Positions 45,130 through 57,426 of a DNA stretch of 64,000 nucleotides are shown here, one piece after another. This DNA comes from Lycorma delicatula. Taxonomy: Eukaryota; Arthropoda; Insecta; Hemiptera; Fulgoridae. The notes beneath the pieces are model-generated. The model was not told the DNA's origin and made no database searches. It was given only the letters and a program-made list of their open reading frames with translations. Location of the stretch: the NCBI RefSeq assembly GCF_047948215.1, contig NC_134460.1, positions 150,096,049 through 150,160,048 of the forward strand, written 5' to 3'. Numbering within the stretch: the stretch's first letter is position 1; the number at the start of each line of letters is the position of its first letter. A program made the translations under genes and the position numbers.

Positions 45130-46600
45130 CCCCCCCCCCCCCCGAGGGAGAAGAACCCGCCTCGTAGCGTGTCCGGTCGCTACACCACCCCCCGTTCCTA
45201 GCCAGTAGTGGCTTTAACGGAGGACATCTTCTCGCCCTCAAACTGATTGCACACAACAGCGTTTAGTTCAGGCCCCGCAGAGATGCCACCGATGCAAATG
45301 CCTCGAGGGACATCTGCATCGGTAAAATTCACCCCGAGATAGTTTTAAATGTATGCCTTCAGAAGAAGACAACGGACACCTGCAGCTACCACGTTGCCCT
45401 CAGGAACTAAGCTAGAAGCCTAACCGCGGAATGAAGACCCTGCGCCTAGTTCTAACCATTAATCAGCAATTCCATTGAATGTCTCGGATTCGAGGCAAAA
45501 TAACCACTACAACAACTTTCCCACTAAAAGTATTATTCACAGCGAAATTTGGTCCTAGTTCTCTTAAAGAACCCCGCTAAATTAACTCAACATGAGTGCA
45601 AAACTAACAGACTTCTTTCCGGTCTACCGGTGAGAGGAGAAGGAACGCCTACTCCCACTCAGCTCCAACGCGGAGTCCCGCGTGACATTCACCATCTTTC
45701 GTTAACCGCCGTCGAAACGCCGCTGCATACCACCGAAGCGGCACCCAGCCACGTCGTGTGCTCATAAAACGCGCCCATCGAAGCGCGACCGCACCCCCCG
45801 GGACAAGGAATAATACCATGTCCGTTGGCAGCAACCGCAACTCCGCCGACAGAATTACAAAATCAAAATGACACCTCTTAAATCTAACCGAGGTACGCTG
45901 CCTTAAGCGCCTACCTTCGGCCAGTCAACTGCCCAGGCGGTCCCTAGCCACCCAGGTTCCTGTCACCTACTAAATCTCTTCGGCAGTCCTGCTCAGGGCG
46001 AGGAAGCGAAGGAAGCCAGCAACTATTGTCCACTCTCTGCGAGTCCTCCGGTTGACTCGCAGATCCAAAACGGAGTTAACTCTCTCGAGTTCCCTAGTAA
46101 CTCTGGTACGCTCAGCTTCGTACCTGGGACAGATGTGTAGGACATGGTCCACAGTGTCATCGACCCTACAGTCCGGACATAAGCCGGAATCAACTAACCT
46201 AAACCTATCCAATTTCTCCCTAAAGGCACCATGTCCGGAGATAAACTGCGTCGTGTGCCGATTGGGGGATACGCAGCTAACCGCTCGCAACTCTCTAACA
46301 TTGGGAAATATACCATGCGTATAACGACCTGTAGAAGAATCGTTCCACCTATCTTGCCAAAAGTCAAAACCTTGGTCTTCGATCTCACGCATACGCCCTG
46401 ATGTAAGAAGGCCTCCCTTATTTGCAACATACAGCTGGCTACGTTCCGTAGCCGAAATATCCAGGGGCTTGATGCCTGCAATCACAGTTACTGCCTCTCG
46501 CGAGACAGTCCTGTAACCGCCGACAACCGCTAATAAAAGAAGACGCTGGGCTCTTAATAGAATATCCCTATAACATTGGTACCGCCTGACCTTCACCGTG
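45130..46600 (-). mobile_element. R1-like LINE 3' fragment, 5'-truncated
   Basis: On the minus strand the coding part (46,596-45,970) is followed by an 830-bp 3' UTR that ends at a run of 14 C (45,130-45,143; G on the element strand). UTR phrases such as TCGGTGGCATCTCTGCGGGG and CGAGGCATTTGCATCGGTGG (complement strand) match the 20,520-20,600 part of the other copy. The 5' end lies near 46,600; RT and endonuclease are absent. No poly(A) and no TSD found. Confidence 0.7.
45970..46596 (-). pseudogene. R1-like LINE ORF2 C-terminal region
   Basis: 208 residues without a stop. It begins MKVRRYQCYRDILLRAQRLL, then AVVGGYRTVSREAVTVIAGI, a segment typical of the region downstream of RT in R1/Jockey-group LINEs. 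Then W80-x-x-R-W84, THGIFPNVREL, and TTQFISGHGAFREKLDRFRL, followed by a zinc-knuckle-like C140-x-x-C143, H151, C156 (CPDCRVDDTVDHVLHICP). It ends FLRFLALSRTAEEI. No RNase H follows, which distinguishes it from the 34-kb LINE. The open reading frame is unusually long for this window, so this copy is recent. RT is missing, so it encodes no active enzyme. Confidence 0.65.
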
Positions 46601-48267
46601 ATTTATTAGCTAAAGAGATTTTAAAATCGATGGAAGTTTTTAGAATTTCTTGCATATGAAAAGCCAGGACTTCAAATAACTAATAAACTTAATAGGTAAT
46701 CGTATGCGTAAAAAACAAACAAGTTTTCGGGATGCTTTTACGTTTTCGGTTTCTATTTTCGCCCTACGTAATAATAGACGGAATGTATCAAACTATCTCC
46801 GTTCTGCTGTTTCGCAATCTGTTAGAAACCACAATTCAGTTCGTGATACTTCAGTACAAACGCAATTTAGTACAGACATTTCACACAGCGATGAAGTACA
46901 CAGCGGGAACAGATCCAGGGCGAATAACATTAAATAAAAAATTATTGTTCGCTTGAAGTAGTTGGTAATGTAAACGATTCTGTAACTTTAAAACATGTTT
47001 ATCCCTTTGATCTGTACAGACTTAGGCTGAGAAAAGTGAAACACGTTTAATAACAATATGTTTTACAAATTCTTGTTACGTTTTGGAAAACCTAACTTTT
47101 ACGTTTGTATAAAATTAAGTTTCGCGTTTCTGTTTGCATTTTACGCACTGTATAAGTTGGAAAAATTCCTGTAAATTTAGTTAACATATATATTAAAATA
47201 TAGACTTTTCTTTATTCTTATCAAATTTTGGACCAGTCTGTAATTATTTCAGCGAAAATTAACGTTTAATAAACATAATTAATATTCCATTACTCGTAAC
47301 GAAGTAATTATTTAACAATAGTAAGCAGTTTTTTAAAAGAAATAAAAAAGTGATCGTCTAAAAGTTGGAATCATATTTTTAAAGAATTTTGAAAATATAT
47401 TTTTTTAAATTTCGTTTATCTCTGACGTACGCGTGAGGGAGTGTTTCTAATATGCTCCGCAGTTATGTGTACTGTAGATTAATATTATAAATTTCAGTAG
47501 CCTTAAGCCAATATTCAGCTATTGTTTGAAACTATAAATATTTCAAATCGCTTATTATAAGACGGTATTTATCGATAAAATTAATATATCTCGCCTGAAA
47601 GCTAAGAATTGAAACAGATTAAAAGTATTTTTAGTAGTAACTTAAGTTACATTTATTGCCGGGGTTTACTTCAGTCGCACTGCAATGCTGTTACAGTAAA
47701 TTTATGTAGGTATAAATTTGTTTGAAATCGTTGCATAAATGTTTGTTCTGTTGTACAGAAATATTGTATTTAATTCATTTTGTGTTATGATTGCAATGAG
47801 CCTTCGACAAATAAAATAAACATTTTGTTTTGCGATGAAGTTATTTCAGTTTTAATATAATATAAACGTTAGAGTACAGGATTAGCGATATGTGATAAAA
47901 CCGGGAGTAATTTTTCATTCGCATTGTAATAATACAAATTAATTTCCTAATTAAATTTTCGTATAATCTTGAACTGACTAATAAATTTTCATAAAGAAAC
48001 AATATTAAGCCTAATCCATAGCGATATTAAATCAACGTTTCCCATAGGTGAAAGTGTAAATTTATTTCTTTACTCTACCACTAAAAATAATTCTTAATTA
48101 CTCATTTAAAACAACCTGAGGTACGTGGCACTAACAAGACTTGCTTTCCCTGAGAGTTATGATGTTCATTATAGCGCTGCTCCTCTTTTGTATATCATTG
48201 AAAACACCGAAGTATGTTTTACACTGTTATTAGTAAGCCCGGCATATGATGTAATTATTTTACTTTC
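46601..48267. other. AT-rich non-coding DNA
   Basis: No recognisable gene; short open frames near 46,700-46,960 have no known domain. Confidence 0.5.
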
Positions 48268-48758
48268 CCCTAGATAGCGCATAGAAGAACTATAGCTGTA
48301 GAAGGGAAAGTATTATAATCGGACCGATTTGAGCACATGCGGTTTTCACCGGATCTTGACGTAAGGAACAAAAAAAACCGGATGTTTATGTTCGTCTGTA
48401 CGTGCATGTGTCAGGTTTCGGCCTCTAAATCGCCTTATATATCCAGAACTACTGGACCGATTTTGACGAAACTTGGTCAGGCTACTTCTGTATGTAACGT
48501 ATTGATGGCATTAAATAAAAGGGATGAGGCTGCAGAGCAAGATCACCCTCAATATCTCGAGATTTTGCCTAATTAAGGTCATATTTTTCAAGGCACGTTT
48601 GTTAACAATTAAAAAATAACAATATTTGCAAGGAAACTTTTGCAAACGCACACCCTCCACAAAAAATGCTCAAAATACTGCCACACTCGGCGAATTAAAT
48701 ACGGTATGGACGCGTGCGTTTTAGTTAGAATCATTGACTTAAATAAACGAAATAATAA
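48268..48758 (-). repeat. Family-B repeat, 3' part of a copy split by a mariner
   Basis: Reverse-orientation copy. It starts near 48,268 (TACTTTCCCCTAGATAGCGC), runs through GGTTTTCACCGGATCTTGAC, CCAGAACTACTGGACCGATT, ATGAGGCTGCAGAGCAAGAT and CTCGAGATTTTGCCTAATTA, and ends at the TTAGTTAGAATCATTGACTT phrase near 48,740. The tRNA-like module is deleted. The missing 5' end continues at 50,385 beyond the mariner insertion. Confidence 0.75.
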
Positions 48759-48953
48759 CAGGTGAACGTAAAATCGAACCTATAATAAAACCGTTATCCA
48801 ACAGTATTTATGAAAGACTCTCACACATCTAGCGCGACTATTTGATGTAAATGTTACTACTGATTGTTGCTGCCGTTTGTCAGGTGGTTACATATCAGTG
48901 CAATATACGTTTTGTTGTAGTGCAGTATTGTGAGAGCAGTTGTGTTTGTGTAA

Positions 48954-49235
48954 CCCACCGGGTTGTTCTAGTAGTGAACGCGTCTTCCCAAATCAGCTGA
49001 TTTGGAAGTCGAGAGTTCCAGCATTCAAGTCCTAATAAAGACCTCACTTTTATACGGATTTGAATACTAGATCGTGGATACCGGTGTTCTTTGGTGGTTA
49101 GGTTTCAGTTAACTACATATCTTAGGAATGGTCGAACTGAGACTGTACAAGATTACACTTCATTTACACTCATACATATCATCCTCATTCATACTCCGAA
49201 GTAATATTCCCGGAGGCTAAATAGGAAAAAAGAAG
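48954..49235 (+). mobile_element. SINE-A, full-length copy with exact 16-bp TSD, inside mariner
   Basis: Begins CCCACCGGGTTGTTCTAGTA. It follows the SINE-A sequence with the GTTCTTTGGTGGTTAGG phrase, and ends GGAGGCTAAATAGGAAAAAA. TSD AGTTGTGTTTGTGTAA at 48,938-48,953 and 49,236-49,251, exact. The target sequence is the mariner 5' UTR a few bases upstream of the transposase ATG, so the SINE is younger than that mariner. Confidence 0.9.
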
Positions 49236-49252
49236 AGTTGTGTTTGTGTAAA

Positions 49253-50257
49253 ATGCTTTATTCAATCCAGGAGAGGGTATCTATAGTTGTGGCCTATATT
49301 CGTTCTGGATAGTTTGAAAAATCACGTCAAGCATTCGTAGAAAAATTTCCGAATGCCTGTATCCCAGCGAACAGTAGCATACAGGATTTAGTGAAAAAAT
49401 GGCGTACAGCAGGTTCGGTTTCAAATGCAAAACAAACTAGGCAACCTTCCGTTAGGACTTCGCAGGCCATCGTCGATATTGAAAGGAGAATTACTGCCGG
49501 TTCAAAAAAATCACTACGCAAGTTATCCCAACAATCTGATGTTAAATACACATCTTGTCGTAAAATTCTGTACGAATTAAAATTGAAACTGTACCGCTTT
49601 ACAACTGTGCAGCAACTGAAGGATACATACAAACCAAAACGACATGATTATTGCAACTGACTTCTCAAAAACATTGTTGGTGACCGATAGACCCGATGTC
49701 GTATTTCACGTCAGACTAGGCTCGGTTTCATTTATCCGGTCATGTTGATTCGCAGAACACCAGGTATTGGTTGGTTGGAGAGGAATCCTGACGAGATATT
49801 CGAGCGTCCGCTTAACGATGAGAAAATTGGTGTTTGCTGTGCAGTATCCAGTAATCGTATAGTGGGACCAATATTTTTTGACTGGACTGTCAATCCACAG
49901 GTTTATCTCACAATTTTCGGAGAATTCTATGCGCAATTAACTGATAAAGAAAAAGACTACTTCCAACAAGACGGAGCAACGTGTCACACATCAAACATTT
50001 CACTGAATCGCGTTCCTGCAGATTTCACTAATGAACTAGTTGTCAGCAGAGGTCGGTAGTCCCCACGTCCCCCAGAGTTGTCTACTTGCGATTTTTTCTT
50101 TTGGGGCTACCTGAAGGAGGGAGTTTATACGTCCAATTTCCACAATATTGAGGAACTGATGGTGAACATTCAACGGGAAATCCTAATTGACAACAACGTT
50201 TTGCGTCAGACGACTCTCAGTATGATCGGTCGAGCACAAAAGTGCATGGATGCTTAG
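49253..50257 (+). pseudogene. Mariner-like transposase pseudogene, in frame with four early stops
   Basis: ATG at 49,253 gives MLYSIQERVSIVVAYIRSG, then a TAG. In the same frame it continues RQAFVEKFPNACIPANSSIQ, KWRTAGSVSNAKQTRQPSVR, SLRKLSQQSDVKYTSCRKIL, LKLYRFTTVQQLKDTYKPKR, then stops near 49,660 and 49,690. It resumes RRTPGIGWLERNPDEIFERP, IGVCCAVSSNRIVGPIFFDW, LTDKEKDYFQQDGATCHTSN (second catalytic D kept), and after TAG at 50,057 PPELSTCDFFFWGYLKEGVY, where the usual S-P-D-L third catalytic motif reads P-P-E-L. The first catalytic region (S-D-E) is missing. Ends at 50,257. The frame is almost unbroken by indels, so it died mostly by point mutation. Confidence 0.8.
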
Positions 50258-50384
50258 CGTGAACATTTTGAACATCTTTTGTATTTAATTTATCCGTATC
50301 ATTCATAAAATTTCATTCCAACGTAACCTAGCGATTCTGCAGCGGTTGTTACGTTATGGGTTCGGTTTTATGTTGCTCATCCTG

Positions 50385-50530
50385 TATTATATTTAAATAA
50401 AACAACAATTATTTTAAATTAAGTTTTGCGTGTAAGCCGTGCATCGTAAACAACCCGCAGTTGTAGGACTTCACCGGCACGCGCGTCTTTAGTCCCTTGA
50501 CGGAAAAGTCCTACAACTGTGTTGTCAGGT
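50385..50530 (-). repeat. Family-B repeat, 5' end (continues the 48,268 copy)
   Basis: Begins right after the mariner with ATATTTAAATAAAACAAC, then GCGTGTAAGCCGTGCATCGT and CCGCAGTTGTAGGACTTCAC. In the unbroken copies (8,335 and 55,334) this lies just beyond the TTAGAATC phrase that ends the 48,268 piece, so the two pieces are one copy. Confidence 0.75.
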
Positions 50531-53500
50531 TTTTAAATACAACCGTGACGAATTTGTAATCTTGGGGAAATAAAAGGTCGACTTTTTTGAAATAGTAAAT
50601 TAAAAAAAATAATTCAGTCAATTGAACTTGAATCTTATACATCGGATATTTGGGATTAGTTTAAATTTTAAATGGCTTTTTTTTCTAAGAACTATTTATT
50701 TCATCGGTATGTTTTATAAACTTTGCCTGCATGTTTTAAAAATATATGTGAAATAATTAGTTTTTTCATACATAATAAATCCACCTAATTAATTCTATTA
50801 ATTAAAATTGCCGTCGGTTAAAAAATTATAAAAACAGTATTAATCATTTATCGCTTTTGAAGAATTGCTCGCTGTTGCTGATAATATTTTTGCAGTATAC
50901 ATATTCGCGAAAATAACTTATTTGGTATTGAGTGGAAATTCTTCGAGCAAGTTATACTTAAACAAAAATTTCATTCAAGAGCGTGGAAAAAAAATCGATG
51001 ATTGCCGAGTTGTTGTCAAGATTCAAGAGTTATGACAATTAGCGACTTTTTTAGCACTATTATCCAAATTTAAAAATATAAAACAAAAAATTTAATATGT
51101 ATATAGTCCTAAGAAAATTGTACCAATTTACGAAAAACACCCTAAAGGAATCGTGTATGTAAAAAAGTAAGATAATTTAATTTTATCCAGTCGGTTAATG
51201 GAACACAATAATATATTTATTTATTATTTTATGCTTTTTTTCTCAGTCATCAATTAAATACAAAAATATTTATATACTTCTCTATTTTGAGATGCAGTTC
51301 GTAGTTTTGATTCATAGTTATTATTACTTTTATCATCATCTGTTCATCGTTTGTCCTTCCATCCCATTAATTGTATTTTTGTATATTATATTTCAAGTAG
51401 TAATTTCCCTTGAACTAATATATATATATAACTATTCCGTCATTGAACTTAATTTCTGTGCTAAAATTTCTTTTTATTTTTAAACGCTTATTTCGATTTA
51501 AGCCTAACTAAACTCGAAATGACTTCATATTTCTAACCGGTTATTAAAGTTTAACCTTCCTAATCCCAATTTTTTCTAATATTAATTTTCTGCTGCAGTT
51601 ATAATTAGCCGTCGTTTTCACGATCTTTTAATTAACGTTGCATTTTTTTGCGACTATTTTTTTTTTTTAAAGAAACATTTGGTTGTAATGAGTGAATTTT
51701 TAGTAGGAATTTGCGACCTAGAAGTTTAATAATGTCTCGGAAATAATATCCTTTTAATCCGATCTACGTTAGACGTTTCTCATTGTAGAAATTATTTATA
51801 TTATTTATTAGAAAAGTAAAAAATAATTTTTGAATTCGGCTGACAAATTCTGTAACATCATTCTCTGTATTTTTTTCTTCTATTTATCTTATCCTTTTTT
51901 TAATGAGACGTAGATTATGATATTAAATTTAGTTAATTTTTAAAACAGATTATCAATTTTGAAATAATGCACGTCTTCGTGAGACTAGTAAAGGAAACGA
52001 ACCGGGTTCTCGGAAACGCTTACGATTAAATTAAACCATCGACATTTATAAATCGATTTGTGCAGGCAATAATTGTTATTTACTAAACGTCGGATTTTGC
52101 GAATCGGCTCCTGATATTTCCCTTTATATCCGAATATCTTAATTAAGTATTCACATTTCTACGCCGTCGTACAACTTAAAGACCGTTGTAATTCAGATAT
52201 GAAGAATGCTGTAGATTTCACGGATGCAAAATATTGAGAACGAAGATTTTGTAGATGTTTGAATAAAGAGCGGATCGATAGCAACCGTAATAAAAATCCG
52301 AGCAACCTAAATAATACGAGCGCTGCGGCCGATTTTTCAGTCGCAACCGCTTCGCTTAAAAACTAATTTCCGCGAAGTTAAAGTGAAAAGCAACCGATTT
52401 CCACGTGAACGTAGCGTGTCGAGGTAATTTGGTATAGCGTTTCCGTTCTGTTTGAAAAAATAGTTCTTCTACTTTTCTATTATCAATATTCTACTACTTT
52501 GGTTTGCTATTTCCTGCATTTCCATTTAAGAGCACATAATTTTCCTTTTCGACTCGTATATATGCGCTTTAAAACTGAATTTCTTCCCTTGCGATTGATC
52601 GATACAGTTTATTACTCCTTTTTACTCGTTCAATATTTGAAACGATAAAGAACCTTATAATCAAATCGTTTATCCTAGTATAGTACAATTTTTTTTTTTA
52701 TCGTTATTTATTAGAAAACGCATTTTACGAATATATTCGTTCTGATGCTCCAGAAATTTCGTTTAACGCAAAAATAATTGTACCGTATGTATGTAATCTT
52801 TTGTGGGAAAATTTAGTTTAAAACTAGTTTTATATCAGACTGTAAAGCTCATTATGTATAGTCGCATAAGTAGCCTATTTAATTTATTTTTTAATAATAA
52901 GTTAATTTTATTAATTTAATTTATAACTTATACTTTATTTATATGTGCGCGTGTTAATATTTAATCGAACGAATGGATTAGACGTTTTTGTTTTAATTTT
53001 ACTATAATTATTAATTTTAAATAATTTTAATGTGTTAAACTCGTGTGAGAGTAGGTGTGGTGATTATACAGTGAAGATAAAAAAATTATAATTGAATACT
53101 ATTATTAGTAAATAGAAGTTATGATATATTGCGTAGTCTTCAACCCTCAGGCCAGCAATATGTTCTGTAAACTAAACGTAATGCATACAACTCGTATATT
53201 TAAAACTTAAATTTGTACGGGGAAAAAAATCGTCTAACCCGAATAAAGGAACTACGATAACTATTATTTAATTACTTGAACGATCATTTTCTAAATAGTA
53301 TTTAATAAGAAAAACTTTTTTCTTAAAAATATTATATTTATTTTCATCCCCGTTAAAAAGGCTATTTTTATAAAAGTAACTAAAATTTAAGCGATAAGAT
53401 TTTAATTACTACCTTTTTTTGTTTGGTTTTTGTACTTCAGGTAAAATTATGTGTTTCTTAAATTTTTCAAACAATACATATTTTACGTTACCTTTCCCGA

Positions 53501-55333
53501 ATTTTTATCATTTTTGAAACCGTTATTCCTCGTAATTCATGAATTTAATGATTATTTTAATGATTTTTAATAAAGGCTTTACATAATAACTAATAACCTG
53601 AAAAAGCTAAATTTTTACGCAACGGGAACAAATTTCCTTTTGTAGCGTTAGCATACGCAACAACCGTGAAAGAAACATCACAATATGAAAAAAAACCTAT
53701 TAGAAATGTTTGTAAATTTGTTAATAAATTACCAAATGCGATTTAAAAGTTATAGCGTAATTAGTGAGTTTCCAGGTCGGCTACGCTAAATTTCGTGTTT
53801 AATTTTTTTGTCCGAATGAGAAGGAATGGACAACACATATTGCATGAAGAAGGAATGGCCCAAAGCGTGAAGCATTGAACGCCTAGATAGATTACTTTTA
53901 TACATCTTCCACTAGTATTCAACCTCCACTTCAAGGAAAATTAGGGCTTTTCAAAGATTTGGAAGAAAAAATTGAAAAAAGTGGCTGTTGAAAAAAATGC
54001 CGACTCCCGGTTCATTACAAAGCAGTTCTAACCCTTAATAAAGATACAAAAGTAAATTCTTTTCACGGATTATTGTTTGGTTTTTAAATTTTACGATTCA
54101 ATATATTATTGACAGTTAGTTACGTTTTTTACTATTCCTTTAGTCTTTTATTTTATCTTAGTAACACAAATAACTTTGATTTTTTCTTTTGGAAGTTTTT
54201 TTACCGAATTATAAATTATTTTTGCGGTGTTGATATTTTATTACATAAAAAAAATTAAGCCGGTATCATTGATTTAACTCCTTGTACAATTTGTTGAATC
54301 ACGAAACTTTACACCCGATTGTTCTTCGGTACCAGGTAAATCTCACCGCAGTAGTTATTGTTATAACAACTTCCAAAGATTTTATCGTACTTGTATTATA
54401 ACGTCGGTACAGTATAATATGAATAAACACACAGAGAGAGAGACAGACTAACCGTACCATTGTTTATTCGTGTAACAATACCTTCGGTAAATGACAATGT
54501 CTTTCTTCCTTCCATTGATTTTTTATGCCTGGAAAATTACACTATTTGTTCTTATTACGAGCTTAAAATTACTTCAGTGTAATAGAATTACGTTTATTTA
54601 AAGATTAGATTTATTATACAAGTATCTTTAGTGTTAATATATATTTTTGTCTTGAATAAGTAAGTTTGCTTTCAATGAAGATTAAACCTGATAACTTTAT
54701 TAGAGTATCATTGTATAGTACGCAAATGTGTCTGAATAAAATAACTTTTATTAGTTATTTTAACATAGTTGTTAATTTTAGGGTATGACAATCCTTATTT
54801 GAGATAGATTATATAACATATTTATTGTGTTTACGTGTGCTACTATTTACATGGATTTAAAATATATATATAAGTAGATATATTTTTGAAAAAAAAAAAT
54901 TATTAATTTATTTATAACACTTTTATTATTTAGTTTGCGATATACCTCGGTATTCATACTCGTAAAATTAGCTGTGACATTGGATTATAGTATTTTTAGA
55001 AAGGTCAAATTATAGATATTTCAACAGACGAATGAATTTATATCGACTGAAACAGATAGTTCTCAGAATCCCATTAGCGGTTTCAACCTGAGACCTTTAT
55101 GCACTTAAGAGTATGCATTTCGTATCGATTTCATTTTCATCTAGATGTATTCAAATAATTTTTTTTTATTTTAATAATAATAATAAATGAGTAAAAATTA
55201 ATATAGATTCGTTTACTTTTAAAAAATCGTAACGAAATAACAGTAATAAAATAGTGTTTATTAACCGGCAAAAAAGGGCTTTTTAATATTATTGTCGGCC
55301 TTTTAATAAAAACATCATTTTATAGGATACATT
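50531..55333. other. Long AT-rich stretch without recognisable gene or repeat
   Basis: About 4.8 kb. I found no transposase, RT, SINE or long inverted repeat. Short open frames near 51,300 and elsewhere are rich in hydrophobic residues and AT-biased codons, and are not convincing. It is the largest repeat-poor interval in the window. Confidence 0.5.
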
Positions 55334-56112
55334 TTTACTTTCACGTCTAGACAGCGAAGTAGACAGCGAAGACAGAAGTAGAGGAACAAGCGCCTTGTTA
55401 GAACGGCTCTGCTATACGTGTGTGTGTTCGGTTTTGGCCTTTAAATCGACTTATATCTCCAGAAATACTGGACCGATTTTAACAATACTTGGTCAGATTA
55501 CATATGAGGCATTGATGCCATTAAATTTTCAACTTAATAGGTCAAGGAGATGAGACTGTAGAACAAAGTCACTCCCGCAGTATCTCCTGATTTCGCGTTT
55601 AAGTTCATATTTTTCATAGGCGCATTTCTTAACGATTATAAAATAACAATATCTAGAAAATATCACCACCATTCCAAAAAAAATTCTGTTGTAATAATAG
55701 TCTGTATATTGTGACACCGCAGGTAAGCGGTCGAATTAAATAAATTAATAATATTTAAAGTGTAAAAATGTAACTCGGTCTGGCCAGATCTCCAACTGGA
55801 TCGCCCGGTCGACTCGGTACCTAGTGCGTTAAACCTCGTGGCTACACCACAGTGCCGACCGTATAGGCGAAATTTGTTCTTTGTTCTATGTAAATTATGA
55901 AATTACATTAGTTTAGTTAGTGCCGACCATCGTCGTTAGTACCGCCTTCCCGCGCGAATTAAATATTGTATGCGCGCGCGCGCTTTAGTTAGAATCAATG
56001 AATTAAACGACAAAATAATATATTTAAATTAAATGATAAATATTTGGAATTGTTTTGTGTGTAAGCCGTGCATCAGAAACAATCCACAGTTGTTACAACT
56101 GTATTGTCAACT
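55334..56112 (-). repeat. Family-B repeat, near full-length copy
   Basis: Reverse-orientation copy. Minus-strand order: 5' phrase ACAACTGTGGATTGTTTCTG near 56,090, then the GCGCGCGCGCGC tract (about 55,973-55,984), tRNA-like module TGTGGTGTAGCCACGAGGTT near 55,850, the GTGTCACAATATACAGAC phrase near 55,710, and the 3' end near 55,334 (GCTGTCTAGACGTGAAAGTA). It shows the same ends as the 48,268/50,530 copy. Confidence 0.75.
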
Positions 56113-56308
56113 TTTTACATTAGAAAGTCAGTTTTTTCCTTTTTGTGATTTTATTTAAGTTGGCTGTTAGTAAACGCTAAAGACGCACATGCCTATATAT
56201 GTATACGTGTCTTTAGTTTTTGCAAATACATATAAAATTGAAGTAAGTAAAACGTACATAGAAGTAATGGTAGTGTATCCTCCATCCAGATGGATCGGGG
56301 TTTAATTC

Positions 56309-56591
56309 ACGGGTTGGTCAAGTGGTGAATGCGTCTTTCCAAATCAGCCGGTTTGGTAGTCGAGAGTTACAGCGTTCAAGTCTAGTAAAGGCATTTATTT
56401 TTATATTGATTTGAATACTAAATCGTGGATACCGGTGTTCTTTGGCGGTTGGGTTTCAATTAACCACACATCTCAGGAATGGTCGAACTGAAACTGTACA
56501 AAACTACACTTCATTTACACTCTTACGCATCATCCTTATTCCTTCTCTGAATTATCTGAACGGTAATTCCCGGTTTGTAAACAGGAAAACG
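56309..56591 (+). mobile_element. SINE-A, full-length copy with approx. 18-bp TSD
   Basis: Starts ACGGGTTGGTCAAGTGGTGA, with the A box TTGGTCAAGTGG. It follows the family to the tail near 56,590. Flanks TGGATCGGGGTTTAATTC (56,291-56,308) and TGGATCGTGGTTTGAATTC (56,592-56,610) match with one substitution and one indel. The tail reads GGTTTGTAAACAGGAAAACG, so it is slightly degraded. Confidence 0.85.
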
Positions 56592-56610
56592 TGGATCGTG
56601 GTTTGAATTC

Positions 56611-57426
56611 TGGTAAAGCATAACCTTTTTCACACACAAGAAATTTCTACTATAAATTTTTTTTGGAAAGGCATCCGAAATTAAAAATATTCCTTTCATT
56701 TTATTCCAGAAATTTTTTTTTAAATTGAAAAAATGTTTTAAATGGGTTTTAGTTTTCTGTAATTATCGTTTTAAAAATAAGATATCTATTTTCAACATGA
56801 AAATAGAAAACAAAATAATTTGGTATTTACTTTTAATTAAACAAAATTTTCACCATTTCCTTTTAGAAGAGTTTTTATGAATGTAAATTCTGTAGTAAAT
56901 AAATAGATTTTATTGATTTTTCTAGGATTATTGTTTATTGAGTATAATTCACGGTAGTGAGAGAATAGAAACACACTGAATTATTTACGTGAACACATTT
57001 ATACTTTTTTCCAATCGTCAGTAAATATTTAAGTTTGGAACTTTATACAAAAAATATATTAGATGACAGAATAATAATATTCTGTATAAAGTTCGTTTTA
57101 TATTCTTTAGAAAGGCAGTATTAATAATCTAAATACTGCGGAAAACAAATTAGCTACATGTTTCTTTTCTCCTTATAAAACTTTTTTATTTAGACCTCTT
57201 TCCTGCAATCGATTTCGCTGTTTCTAACATCCTTTTCAGTTATTCTACATTGTAAATTGATCACCATAAAACCTATGATTATCAAATTTAAAAAAAATTT
57301 CTTTAAATATTTATTCAGTTTTTTCCTCTAAAGAAAAGTAGTAAGCTTATTTCTTGTTCGGTATTCTGATGTAGCGGTTCTTAAGCGTACCTCTCTCTAC
57401 ATTATACTCTGTGAAATAAGAATACT
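56611..57426. other. AT-rich non-coding DNA
   Basis: No gene recognised. Confidence 0.5.

Larger units (their letters stand above)
48759..50384 (+). mobile_element. Mariner-like element, containing a SINE-A, inserted in family B
   Basis: The left end CAGGTGAACGTAAAATCGAA (48,759) is an inverted partner of the right end, complement of CAGGATGAGCAACATAAAAC, ending 50,384 and followed by TA. The left flank has TAA before CAGG, so the TA target is not perfect there. Without the 282-bp SINE and its extra TSD copy the element would be about 1.33 kb, a usual mariner length. It carries the dead transposase at 49,253 and lies between two parts of one family-B copy. Confidence 0.7.

Noticed and set aside
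45549..45840. Open frames on both strands in 45.5-45.9 kb
   Set aside because: They lie in the 3' UTR of the R1-like LINE and show no homology to known domains.
46704..46956. Short open frames near 46.7-46.95 kb
   Set aside because: Two overlapping frames of similar length, no domain and AT-rich flanks, so likely chance.
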